From: Lineus longissimus
Lineage: Eukaryota > Nemertea > Pilidiophora > Heteronemertea > Lineidae
Assembly (NCBI RefSeq): GCF_910592395.1
Contig: NC_088310.1
Span: forward strand, 11,851,501-11,915,500
Reading direction: 5' to 3'
DNA length: 64,000 bases
Notes under the pieces: generated by a model
What the model was told of the DNA's origin: nothing
The model's database searches: none
Seen by the model: only the letters and a program-made list of their open reading frames with translations
Translations under genes and position numbers: made by a program
Shown here: positions 11,712 through 20,433 of the stretch, in pieces
Layout: each line of letters begins with the position of its first letter
Position numbering within the stretch: the first letter of the stretch is position 1

Positions 11712-12638
11712 TTAAAATTCATCCTCCTCCGACATCAATTTTGTGGGGGCTGGACGACCGGACTTTCTCCATTTCCTCCACTTCTTCGTCCTGGAATTCA
11801 TCGCCGATGTAAGATTCTCAATGGCCGTGGTGTTGCAGATGATCTTTTTTTTCATAGAGGACATCGTCCCTAAGGCTTCGACGACTGGCGCCGTAAACGT
11901 AGTATTTTCCTTCGTGGCGGAGTTGATAGCGTTCGTCAGCTCACACAGGATCGCCTGATGGTTTCTACTCAGCAGAGATTTACTCACATCGTCTACCGTT
12001 GTCTTAGCTGGGATTGGCCAAACTGGACCGGCTGTTGGTATTGGTACGGCGCATGTGACATGGTCGGTTTCATCATGGACATAACCCAAATCTATGGATT
12101 CATCAGCCTCGTCGTTGGCCACCTCAACTATCACCTTGGCTCTTTTTGCCTTTGGTTCATTTTTTGCCTTTGGTTCATTCACGCTGGGCTCGCCAATGAA
12201 TACTGCGACGTCCTCTGGTAGGTCATCAGCAGCAGGGGGGTTGTTATGAATATGATTATCTGGTAGTGGTACCTCCGTAAGCTCTCCAACCATACTGGTA
12301 TCCGCGTCCCTTGACCAATCCACATGGCTTCCTGACATGTACAGTGGCACAGCTGATGCCGGTAGCTTGTGCACCCTACGAAGGTGAGTTTCAGCAGCCC
12401 ACTTTGATTTTAATTTAACTATATTACTCGTACACATCGTGCATTGAAAAGGAATTTCTGATGGTGAAAGGTGAAATCTAATGATGTGGTTTATCACGTC
12501 GGCTCTATTAACGTATATCTTCAGGCAGTACAGGCATTGGTGAGACATCTGTAACGACACAGAAAAACAAAGATCCTTAGTTACAAACGTGATATTCCAG
12601 GCAGTAAGAGGGTGATGAATCTCAACCCCCATCTGCAT
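11712..12638 (-). CDS. C2H2 zinc-finger ORF downstream of Gypsy-class pol
   Basis: Intact 308-codon frame starting at ATG 12638. A second ATG at 12548 (residue 31) starts MSHQCLYC and lies directly behind TTACAG, a good 3' splice site, so the real protein may be the 278-residue form made from a spliced RNA. It has two C2H2 fingers near the N terminus: C-x2-C-x12-H-x4-H (residues about 34-55) and C-x2-C-x15-H-x4-H (about 65-89). An acidic linker with a doubled NEPKAK motif and a basic AKRAK patch follows, then a helical region and a basic tail (TKKWRKWRKSGR) ending EEDEF. It lies about 20 bp after the stop of a Gypsy integrase and before a polypurine tract, so it occupies the accessory or env position of an LTR element. 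Function is unknown; nucleic-acid binding is an inference from the fingers. Confidence 0.75.
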   Translation of the reverse strand: MQMGVEIHHPLTAWNITFVTKDLCFSVSLQMSHQCLYCLKIYVNRADVINHIIRFHLSPSEIPFQCTMCTSNIVKLKSKWAAETHLRRVHKLPASAVPLYMSGSHVDWSRDADTSMVGELTEVPLPDNHIHNNPPAADDLPEDVAVFIGEPSVNEPKAKNEPKAKRAKVIVEVANDEADESIDLGYVHDETDHVTCAVPIPTAGPVWPIPAKTTVDDVSKSLLSRNHQAILCELTNAINSATKENTTFTAPVVEALGTMSSMKKKIICNTTAIENLTSAMNSRTKKWRKWRKSGRPAPTKLMSEEDEF

Positions 12639-12656
12639 GGATCGTCATCTTGGTTA

Positions 12657-13255
12657 AAATTAAAGTTTACGTTTTCTAAGGGCAGTTTTCGCCCATGATA
12701 AAACCTTATCTCCTTGGTACCGTTTTAATCTATTGTGGTGGACAACCTTCTTTTTCCCTTCAGAATTTAGTTGAACCCTGAAGTCTAAATCACTGAGCTC
12801 CCCTGTAATAAGACAAGGGCCCTCGTAGGCGCATCTTAGTTTTGGAGCTATATGAAGTTGTGTCAAGTCAGATAGAATCCAAACTAGATCACCCTTTTGA
12901 TATTTTTACTAGAGATGATTTGGCGTCATAACTCTGTTTCTGTCTTTCATCTGCCTTATGGAGATGGTCACGGTTTACCAGATGAGCCTTCTGAAAGCAG
13001 TCTCTAAGATGGGTTACCGGTGGCTTCATGTGGGGTGGCCCGATAGGCCGCAGCTAAGCATCCCAAATTCAGGTCCCTGACTCTCTGCTGTCCCCTCACA
13101 TATGCTTTAATCATTCGATTGAGCGTACTGTTAAATCTTTCAGTTTGTCCATTACAGATCGGGTGCCCAGGAGAAGTTCTGGTCTTTCTTATTTCTAGTA
13201 AGCGACAAAGTTCTTTGAAGAGATTGCTTTCATAGTTGCGACCCTGGTCACTATG
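12657..13255 (-). pseudogene. Gypsy-class integrase C-terminal half, degraded
   Basis: Minus-strand translation starts at HSDQGRNYES (about 13255), containing the second catalytic Asp. It continues through FKELCRLL and the block GHPICNGQTERFN, whose Glu is the third acid of the DDE triad, then YRATPHEATG. A stop and a deletion follow near 13030. The sequence resumes as a linker (HKADERQKQSYDAK) and the C-terminal domain YEGPCLI...DLDFRVQL...KKKVVHHNRLKRYQG, ending at TAA 12657-12659. The order and spacing match Metaviridae integrases, and the GPC replaces the usual GPY/F. Reverse transcriptase, protease and gag are absent; at 13255 the element is truncated. Frames are broken in at least two places, so pol is dead although the ORF behind it is intact. 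Confidence 0.88.
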
Positions 13256-13619
13256 ACGTCATAGAAGAATTGCAAGAACATGCTCCAGACAATGTAATGG
13301 TAAGTAGATTTGTGTATTCGCTTTAATCCAAGCTTAATTCAATTTGGACTTCAAGGACCAAGTTTACATTCTTTCGAAGCGACAGAACTATATCATTCCA
13401 AATTCCTGTACATGTACTCCAGGTCACGAATCACTGCTGCTTACTGTCTTGGGGACCACTGCATGGGACAGAATGACTGACTGATGGAATACGTACTTTT
13501 TAAAAGTCCTCCAACTTTCCTGTTTACCAATAAATGTCGTCCTTCACCACGTGATCAATATTGTACGTTTGTACGTTTGATAAATGTTGACATTACATAT
13601 TACGCAGAAAAATCAACAT
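13256..13619. other. No recognisable gene between Gypsy and Tigger relics
   Basis: About 360 bp with no motif I can assign. It could hold decayed upstream Tigger sequence. Confidence 0.5.
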
Positions 13620-13822
13620 CCCGTCGTTTGTTACAGGTGACCACTAGTGCCAGCGAGGCTGGGTGAGGACTGAGAGTCTACTCAACTGGTTCCAGGAAGT
13701 GCTGCTGCCATTTGTCGACAACGAACGGTTCGTACTGATCGTCGATCAGTACCCACCCGACAGGAACGCGGAATTTTGGCGCCACGTCGAAGAAGCCGGG
13801 GGTTTCCTCAATTTCATTCCGG
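13620..13822 (+). pseudogene. Tigger/pogo transposase, left part of split DDE domain
   Basis: From about 13648 the frame reads GWVRTESLLNWFQEVLLPFV, then FVLIVDQ and ending GGFLNFIP at 13820. This is the pogo/Tigger pattern around the second catalytic Asp: W-F-x-x-V-x-L-P, hydrophobic strand plus D, then the strand before the NTTSLLQP block. A neighbouring frame upstream reads VTTSASEAG, so a frameshift lies near 13660 and a stop near 13645. The transposase is cut at CCGG 13819-13822 by the CCGG-flanked element and resumes at 16108. The N-terminal DNA-binding CENP-B-like part is not found upstream. Confidence 0.85.
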
Positions 13823-14309
13823 TGTAAAAGTAACCCACGACCTACCTAGCTGGAGTCCGCCGGACTCTATCTCCTGGGAATCTAAGTCCTACGGTCCTGG
13901 ACGGCTAGAAGCTGGAGTCCTAGGACTTAGGTTACTAGCAACCAATGTCCTTGGACCGTGACTCCTTAGGAATGTAGGTCCAAAATCTAGTAATCTCCGT
14001 CCTAGGTGGACTTCCATTACTAGAACAAACTAGTATTCCAAGTCCTATGCAAAACTACAGTAGATTTTCAAGGAAGATACATTACTCTACTCAAAGTGCC
14101 TGCACCTAATTTTCATTCGCAGTGAGGTGTTGCAGCTTACCGATTTTCTATGGCAATGGCTTTTACAATTTCATTCGCCTTGTACTGTACATGTATGTAC
14201 ATAAAGAAATCAACAAGTCATTCTGTTTAACCAGATTCTGTATTTAATGCAAGTATTCACAAGGGTTGACATAAATACTAGTATCATACCCTGCTCTTGA
14301 ATTGGGCTC

Positions 14310-14818
14310 TCAAATCACTCTGTTTATTGAGGATTTCAAGTGGATACCATCCTCGTTCGTTAACAAGTATCCCCCGCTCTTGGTCTTGCTCCTTATGACA
14401 TACGGGCCCAGCCAAGGTAACGCAGATTTTCCCCCTTTTCGATCCGATCGTACCAAATTTTTCTTCAGGACCTTAGTTCCAACGGGGATATCCTGCAACA
14501 AAAAGAAATATGAAGTTTGAGAACAGAAGTTTGCAATACATGTAAGGTGCCACTTGCCTTAGACAATAGCTTCTTTGCAACATTTCCCTTCTTCAGATCA
14601 GTGACGTCATCTTCGCATGGTCAAATGAAGCAACATTTTCATGAATAATACATGAATACGTTTTGTCTAACACTCACGTTTGAGAGATCCTCCTCTTGTT
14701 GTAATGCGTTTCTTGTCGCCCCTGGGCCTTCTTGATGTTTTTAAGCACTTTCTGCCCTATAGACTCTCGCATTCTAGTAACTCTCTTATTGACCTCTGCA
14801 TGTTGTTCACTCCCACTT
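14310..14818 (-). pseudogene. Ginger1 transposase fragment: integrase linker and GPY/F domain
   Basis: The downstream exon (14492 to 14310) reads DIPVGTKVLKKNLVRSDRKG...WLGPYVI...GGYLLTNEDGIHLKSSINRVI and stops at TGA. This is the SH3-like C-terminal domain of Gypsy/Ginger integrases with the GPY/F hallmark. An upstream exon (about 14818 to 14678) reads ...MRESIGQKVLKNIKKAQGRQ..HYNKRR, the typical linker before that domain. Between them lies a 185-nt intron with donor GTGAGT at 14677 and acceptor TTGTTGCAG at 14493. With these exact sites the two exons are out of phase by one base, so either a nearby site is used or the copy has an indel. The frame runs into the TTAGGG array further upstream, where the rest of the transposase should be. 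LTR Gypsy elements have the same domain; the intron and CCGG-flanked context favour Ginger1. Confidence 0.75.
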
Positions 14819-14826
14819 GGTCGGGG

Positions 14827-14907
14827 TTAGGGTTAGGGTTAGGGTTAGGGTTAGGGTTAGGGTTAGGGTTAGGGTTAGGGTTAGGGTTAGGGTTAGGGTT
14901 AGGGTTA
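14827..14907 (+). repeat. Interstitial telomeric repeat (TTAGGG)13
   Basis: Thirteen perfect TTAGGG units (14827-14904) plus TTA, preceded by GGGG. It has no mismatches and lies inside the Ginger1 remnant, far from any chromosome end in this window. Perfect arrays of this size usually arise by telomerase-mediated break repair or slippage. Confidence 0.97.
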
Positions 14908-15309
14908 TCTTCTTTTTCAGTCGCCGATACATGAGTTCACCGCGTTCAAGCTGTAAAAAGACGTATGCTGGTGTTAACAGTGAAAGCATTCATGGTTGTT
15001 GCTTCCCAGTCTAGTTTTTTTTTAGAAATTTGAAATTTTTTTGCTTGCAACAAAATTGCCTGTTTGGGATGAACACTGTAGTCGTGCGTACACGCATTAA
15101 AATGTATTGAAATCTAGATCAGCAACACCGAATTTGTTGCACATATTTGTCGAAAAAGTGTACCATTAGATTTCGCGCTGGAGAGGAAAAGGCCTATGCT
15201 ATGGCATGGGGTCTATATATTGATTGAATTTGAAACATCATAACCAAAATCCTACGCAGCGCATCAATAGCCTTCTCAAAAATAAGCTTCCTCCAGTCAT
15301 CCGGACCTA

Positions 15310-15482
15310 TTTTCCTAGGAAAAAAAGTCCCCAAGACCTCCTTTCCTAGGAATCTAACTCCCCCGGACCTTCTTTTCTAGGAATCCAAGTCCGACGACCT
15401 GCTTTCCTCGGAATCCAAGTCCCCCAGACCAGCTTTCCTTGGAATCTAAGTCCTCAGATCTGCTTTCCTAGGAATCCAAGTC
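15310..15482. repeat. About 31-bp tandem repeat, 6 units
   Basis: Imperfect units of the form TTTCCTAGGAATCCAAGTCC followed by CCCAGACCTGC, roughly six copies. The same AAGTCC and CCTAGGA words recur at 13850-14045 and 15970-16095 near the two ends of the surrounding element. They probably represent amplified subterminal sequence. Confidence 0.8.
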
Positions 15483-15769
15483 CAAACTTACCTTAAAATT
15501 GTTCTTTGCTGCTCGGCGGATGGACCGCTTCCTCGAAAGACTGCAACGAGCTGGATAGGCATGGTCCCGTTAATAGCGAAAAATAATGTGCGGGTCATGA
15601 GGTGTTCTTTCGGTTGACATCTCGGCAGGAATGAAGGCCAATACAAGTTTCCACTTGCGTTTTATAGGCCTAGGCTACACTGATGATCATGATTGAATGT
15701 TGAGTCACTCGAATGATTGTAATCGACTATGCAAGATGTAATGAAGAGAAATAAACAAAAAAAGAATAA

Positions 15770-15838
15770 ACCGAGCGGGACTCGAACCAACGGTTTCTGC
15801 TTACTAGGCAGGGACCATGACCACTACACTATGGGGGA
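15770..15838 (-). other. tRNA-like fragment (decayed tRNA or tRNA-derived SINE head)
   Basis: Minus-strand reading gives an A-box-like TAGTGTAGTGGTCATG, a possible anticodon arm CTGC-CTAGTAA-GCAG (anticodon AGT if real), and a B box GGTTCGAGTCCC, followed 8 nt later by a T run. The acceptor stem does not pair (CCCCCA against TCGGTTT) and the T stem has a mismatch. I therefore do not call a functional tRNA. Confidence 0.45.
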
Positions 15839-15963
15839 TTGGCTGGCAAACATCTCAAAACGTTAAATATTTGAACGCATGTTCTATTATATACCGTAGT
15901 ACATGCGTATGTAATTTAAGTGGGTACGGACATTGGTTACGGGGACCTCAATTTCTGTCACTG

Positions 15964-16107
15964 TTGTAAAAGAAATCTAAGTCCCCCAGTAATCAAAGTC
16001 CTACCTTCCTTTTATATATATAGGAATCGTAGCCCAGGAAGGGAAGTCCGGTTAGGACAACCGTTCCGTAGGACCTTGGTTCCGGGCGGACTTGCATTTC
16101 TTTTACA
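15964..16107. repeat. 144-bp inverted-repeat unit at right end of Ginger1 element
   Basis: The segment starts TGTAAAAGAAATCTAAGTCC and ends GGACTTGCATTTCTTTTACA, so it is itself bounded by the element's terminal sequence in inverted orientation. It lacks CCGG on the left (preceded by CACTGT). It looks like a foldback end or a nested miniature copy. Confidence 0.6.
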
Positions 16108-16447
16108 CCGGGCTATTGCACAAGCCTTCTTCAGCCCGTTGATATCAGTAATTTAAAGGCCTTCAAATGCCTGCTCCGGATTATTTGGATAGCCTGGAAA
16201 ATTGGCCATACGGATGACGATGGTTTTTGCCAACAAATCGGACTGGGAGAGGTCGTGACAATGATTAGTTTGGCCTGGGCACGAACTGTTCCCCAGGCCG
16301 TCCGGAATGCCTTTAGGGCTAGCCGCCTCCCCAATCGCTGAAGACGATGATGGCAAGGTGAAAGCCGTGGGTGACTTCGTTGTAGATGATGTAAGCGATG
16401 ATGATACGGAGGGTGGTTTAGAATTATTTTATAAAGAACCCGAATAA
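16108..16447 (+). pseudogene. Tigger/pogo transposase, C-terminal part
   Basis: Directly after the CCGG duplication the frame reads GYCTSLLQPVDISNLKAFKCL. It includes TSLLQPxD, the diagnostic pogo/Tigger block with the third catalytic Asp. It continues to VTMISLAWARTVPQAVRNAF, equivalent to the usual hydrophobic-AW-x3-V-x4-IRNCF helix, and meets TGA at 16339-16341. In another frame an acidic tail (AEDDDGKVKAVGDFVVDDVS...) runs to TAA at 16445-16447; such acidic tails are common in Tigger proteins. One frameshift therefore separates the helix and tail. Removing the element at 13823-16107 plus one CCGG joins this part in frame to the left half. Confidence 0.88.
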
Positions 16448-19400
16448 AAGAATCATAAAGCAAGTCACTGTTGCTTCTTTTTATGCGTTTGAACATGAAA
16501 CCTGGAAGACATGGGCGTAAGCGAAGGGCCCTTTTCATTTCTTACATCCCTAACCGAAAAAACTCCGCTTCAGGCAGTGAACGGGTACGATTGTCCGCTA
16601 TGAGCTATTGCAACGGCCTCGTAACTTTATGCAGTGCGTAAACTATTGTCCGTTTGCGGGTGTCCTTTTGTTCACTCCCAACCAACAACAGATTTGCGTA
16701 CTCGTAAAGTAACGAGGGCTTCGTGAATAACGCCCATGGCAGGTAGGCTACATTGTACAGGCCTACCCCAAGAGTCTTTCCCTGGTCAACAGACAAAATC
16801 ATTGCGAAATGAGTTTGGGACATCCTGATTGCCTTGACAATGGGTTTGTTTACCCTCCACAATCCAGGGTCTACAGCGTGTCACTCTCAACAACGATTCG
16901 TGTCACATATCATACGGCCCTATCGTCGGGGTCAAGATTGACAAATCGGCGTTGGCTTTGACAATGACAGCGGGGTATAGGCGAGTCTACGGTATATTGT
17001 GTACGGCTCTCTTGAAACTTCTGAGTGATGGAGTCATGTTGTCTCTTTGGTTAATGGCCACCAGGCCATGGCTGATGCGGTGCATCATATTGAGTCACTC
17101 TCTGGTTATGCAACGTCTTCTCTAATGTCTTCAACTCCAGTTCGGTAAGCAGTACGGTAAACGACGGTAAGGTACCGGACCGCCCTCTTTTTACAATCTC
17201 GATCTTGTGGATTTTGTCCTTGTTGCATGAGGGGTCCTACACACTGCTGCTATAATAATATTCCAGCGTGTGGTGGAGGAGGGTCTAGTACATAAGCTTG
17301 TGTTTTGATTTTGTGAGCCGCACTGCAAGATTCTTCTAAGACCCTAAAGTGTTGTTTGCTTTCACCGTCATGTAGTTGATACGGTTGGTCCATACATCAC
17401 TCGCCAGTATAATGATGAGAAAGGACGTGTATATGTGCATTTTTGTATGTATCATCAATAAAAGCGCTACATATTGAAAAGCAACTTCCCTACTCACTGC
17501 AGGGCATCTTACTATGTCTAAAGTGAATTTTGGCATGCACTTCTTTTTAGTTCAAAGGAATACCCATGCCTGCAATAATCCAATCTGCCGTTTCTCTCTG
17601 ACTGATGGCGATTCAATATAATTATGATACGGGTAGTTTGTTTTATCTTAGTTTGGTTTCCAAGTTAGCCAGGAAGAAATATGTTATGCGATGCGAGTTC
17701 GCCTTAGTAGCCAACCGGAAAGCATGTTTCCTGACAATTAACCGAAAGCTACTTTAGGTAGCGTCAGTAATATGTGGATGGTGGAGCAAAAGTACCAGAA
17801 TTAGCATGTTCCTTTTACACCTCTTCGTTTAAAGAGGAAGAAATGGTTTCAATGTAAGACATTCAGCTTCCGTATGCATTACCTCCGCGTAACCGGTCAG
17901 TCTCAAGTTGCAGATAAGTGCTAGTTTGTGAGTCGGGAGTTTGTGAGAAACGAACGATAATGGTTTTGAGCTAGAAGTTCATCTCATTTTGCTCAGTGTC
18001 GACCATCATCGGGAGAAGTCGAAATAAAAAGACGAGTGGCCCCGTTAAGCGTATCAGGAAAGCACAACACAAAAGGGTTACCAGTTACTTACAAATCCAG
18101 GCCAGCAGGTAATAAGACGGCGATTTTTTTTGATGAGAATGTTTGTGAGTAGATAGCTCGTGACAGCCGTATTTTCATTAGGACTTATCACTGGTTATGT
18201 ATTTGATTTGCTAGAGTTGTCTGGGATGATTTGAGTTATATAATAATATGGGTCTTAAACATCGCTTTTGCAAGTGTTTGGTTCCTTGTGTCAACATTTC
18301 ATGATATCAATATTTTGTAAATTGCATTTAGATATTCCTCTGCATGAAACAAAATGCACAGTGTTTAAATGTAGACGGACATTATTTGCCATCCAGCACA
18401 AAGGGCAGTAGTCTACACGCATGTACTGACAGACCTCACCTTTAAAGGTGACTCGAGCAGAACATATCTCATTCCCTCATGCCGCTTCGGAGGGAGATCT
18501 TCCCGTTATGCATCAGCCAGTTTACTCTTGCGTTAATATTCAAATCAGTCATCACTGCCAGGTGGCAGCGACTCGGAACCAAAAGGAATTAATACCCCGC
18601 ACTGGTGAGTCTGTGTACCAAAATCGAGACCGGGATGCTGGAGCTAAAATTGTAGCCAAAACCTGAGGTGCTCTTGCCCAAGGTTTGTGCTGGAGTTTTC
18701 TGTGTTAATTTGGACAATTTAACAAGTTTAACAAAACACTACTGAAAAGTCGCTCCGACGGTCCCCCCCCCCCCCCCACGTCCTCGAATACAAACAACAC
18801 GCAACATGCAACATGCAACTCGATTGCACCGTCCATACATCGATCGAAACATTAGGATCGCTGGCGCCAAAACGAGGCACTGCGCTACATTGTACACACT
18901 ACATTGCAGTCAAGGTGTGTTAGAATATCAGCTGGAATATGTTTTTATAGTCAGGAATATCATAAACGCTAGATACAATAGCAATTTATCAATGACGTTA
19001 GAGCTCTGTAATGATTTTGGTCGAATATGAAAAGAAATATTATACGGTGATGATAACAATTAGAATGAGAATGACAATACGGAGAGAGGCAATGTCCGTT
19101 TCTTGTATACGGGTTAGAATGAGAACAAAGAGAATACTCAGCAACAATTGTGCCCCGCTGTTATCTTTCATATTTTTTTTCTCCAGCAGCCAAACAGCTC
19201 GGTCATGGTTTTAAAAACGGGAATAGAATCAAGAGAAATGTAATTTGCTTTCGGAGTCAAGAAACCGTAACGTGGCTATTATTTTCTAGGGCTACGCGGC
19301 TCAGCTTTCCAAACTAAGTGGTAACTCCACGGGGTGCCGACTACAGCAAATCTCGAGAAATTCCAAGTCTGAAATGCACAGGCTGTTGAGTGTGATGAGA

Positions 19401-19968
19401 GTTATAAAACGTTAGAAGTAAAGGTAAAAAAGTGACGCTGGGTCGCAAGTCTCGTTGCACTGCCTCTAGATCTATTTCGAGACAATCAAATAAAGCATAC
19501 CACATAAACTGCATGTTCAATTAAATTTAATATTTTGATTTGATCAGTCGCCTGGAAAAGAGTATTCTTCATTACATGAATCCGTCTTTTAAAAATGTAA
19601 ATTCTGAGAACCGGATTATCTTAGAAAAATAGCTGTCGATGTTAGAGTGCGGAGCAAAAAATTACTAAACCAAGGACTTATTAGTTGCATTGATGAACCC
19701 GATTCTAAGTCTTTACCAAAAAATGCGTCCACCATCAGATATTTTAATAAACGTGCAATTTCGTGATTTGCAATGTTAAGTACGTTGTTTGGTGTCAGTT
19801 GCTGGTGTAAAACATGATGACACTGGATAAAAAATTACATTATGCACTTTAATTGATCTCTTGGCTATTGACATGGCATCCATAGAACCATACCGTGTCA
19901 AAATGCAATTGGGCCAGACACTTTTTCAAGAGGAATATTTTCTACTTCGACAACGGGTCCCTTCTGGA
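16448..19968. other. No recognisable gene
   Basis: About 3.5 kb of noncoding sequence with a 15-base C run at 18763-18777. Open frames (up to 85 codons) have no family resemblance. A GTGAGT behind CACTG at about 18603 resembles a donor, but nothing supports an exon there. Confidence 0.55.
18763..18777. repeat. Poly-C run (15)
   Basis: Uninterrupted run of 15 C. Confidence 0.95.
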
Positions 19969-19970
19969 TA

Positions 19971-20431
19971 CATTTTAGACGCAATCGAAATAATTTCGAA
20001 TGGTAATATTATGTGAATATTGAAACGAGCCAAACTAAACGAGCCAAGTAAGCGTTTTAAACCTAAGATGAAAGATCCAGTTTACATGTAATATTTATTG
20101 CAAGATTCAGTTGAATGCAATATAAAATTATTCACATAATCCCAATCGATTTGGTCCATTTCATGCTTTGCATGATGTACCATGGAACGTTTCATTTACT
20201 AGTTGATTTTGGCTTGTCTAAAACTTGAAACGAGCTAAATTAAGTTTGCCTATGTGAATAATATTGCATTATTTCATGCAAATATAAACCTAACGCTTGC
20301 ACTTACACTACATCTAAACCTGATCTTCAATTTCATGTTTGGAATGTTTACTTTGTTCGTTTAGTTTGGCTTGTTTCATTTTGGGTCGTTTCAACACTTA
20401 CATACTACCATTTCGAATGCGTCTGTAAATG
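19971..20431. mobile_element. 461-bp TA-flanked MITE
   Basis: The left end CATTTTAGACGCAATCGAAAT matches the complement of the right end (CATTTACAGACGCATTCGAAAT) with small indels. Similarity continues about 70 bp inward, with a GTGAATATTGAAACGA...CAAACTAAACGA block on the left and its inverted counterpart at 20352-20400. TA flanks both sides (19969-19970, 20432-20433). The inside has further degenerate copies of the GAAACGAGC / AACTAAA words and no ORF of interest. Confidence 0.75.
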
Positions 20432-20433
20432 TA

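Larger units (their letters stand above)
13823..16107 (-). mobile_element. Ginger1-type DNA transposon remnant inserted in Tigger
   Basis: The element begins TGTAAAAG and ends CTTTTACA, and it is flanked on both sides by CCGG (13819-13822 and 16108-16111). Removing it with one CCGG rejoins the Tigger frame exactly. CCGG-specific 4-bp duplications, ends starting TGT and a Gypsy-like integrase with a GPY/F motif define Ginger1 (established knowledge). Here a minus-strand exon carries WLGPYVI. Only the first 8 bp of the inverted repeat match perfectly. Further in, both ends share a dispersed AAGTCC / TCCTAGGA motif. The catalytic DDE core, zinc finger and C-terminal protease domain of full Ginger1 are missing, so it is an internally deleted copy. 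It contains a TTAGGG array, a 31-bp tandem repeat and a tRNA-like fragment. Confidence 0.75.

Noticed and set aside
11743-12221. Plus-strand frames of 71 and 87 codons
   Set aside because: They are antisense shadows of the intact zinc-finger ORF.
14827-14907. A true chromosome end
   Set aside because: The array is only about 80 bp and is flanked by tens of kb of other sequence on both sides.
14680-15014. Frames encoding repeated GL, VR or TL dipeptides
   Set aside because: Translations of the TTAGGG array.
15770-15838. Functional tRNA-Thr (AGT)
   Set aside because: The acceptor stem does not pair and the T stem has mismatches; kept only as a tRNA-like fragment.
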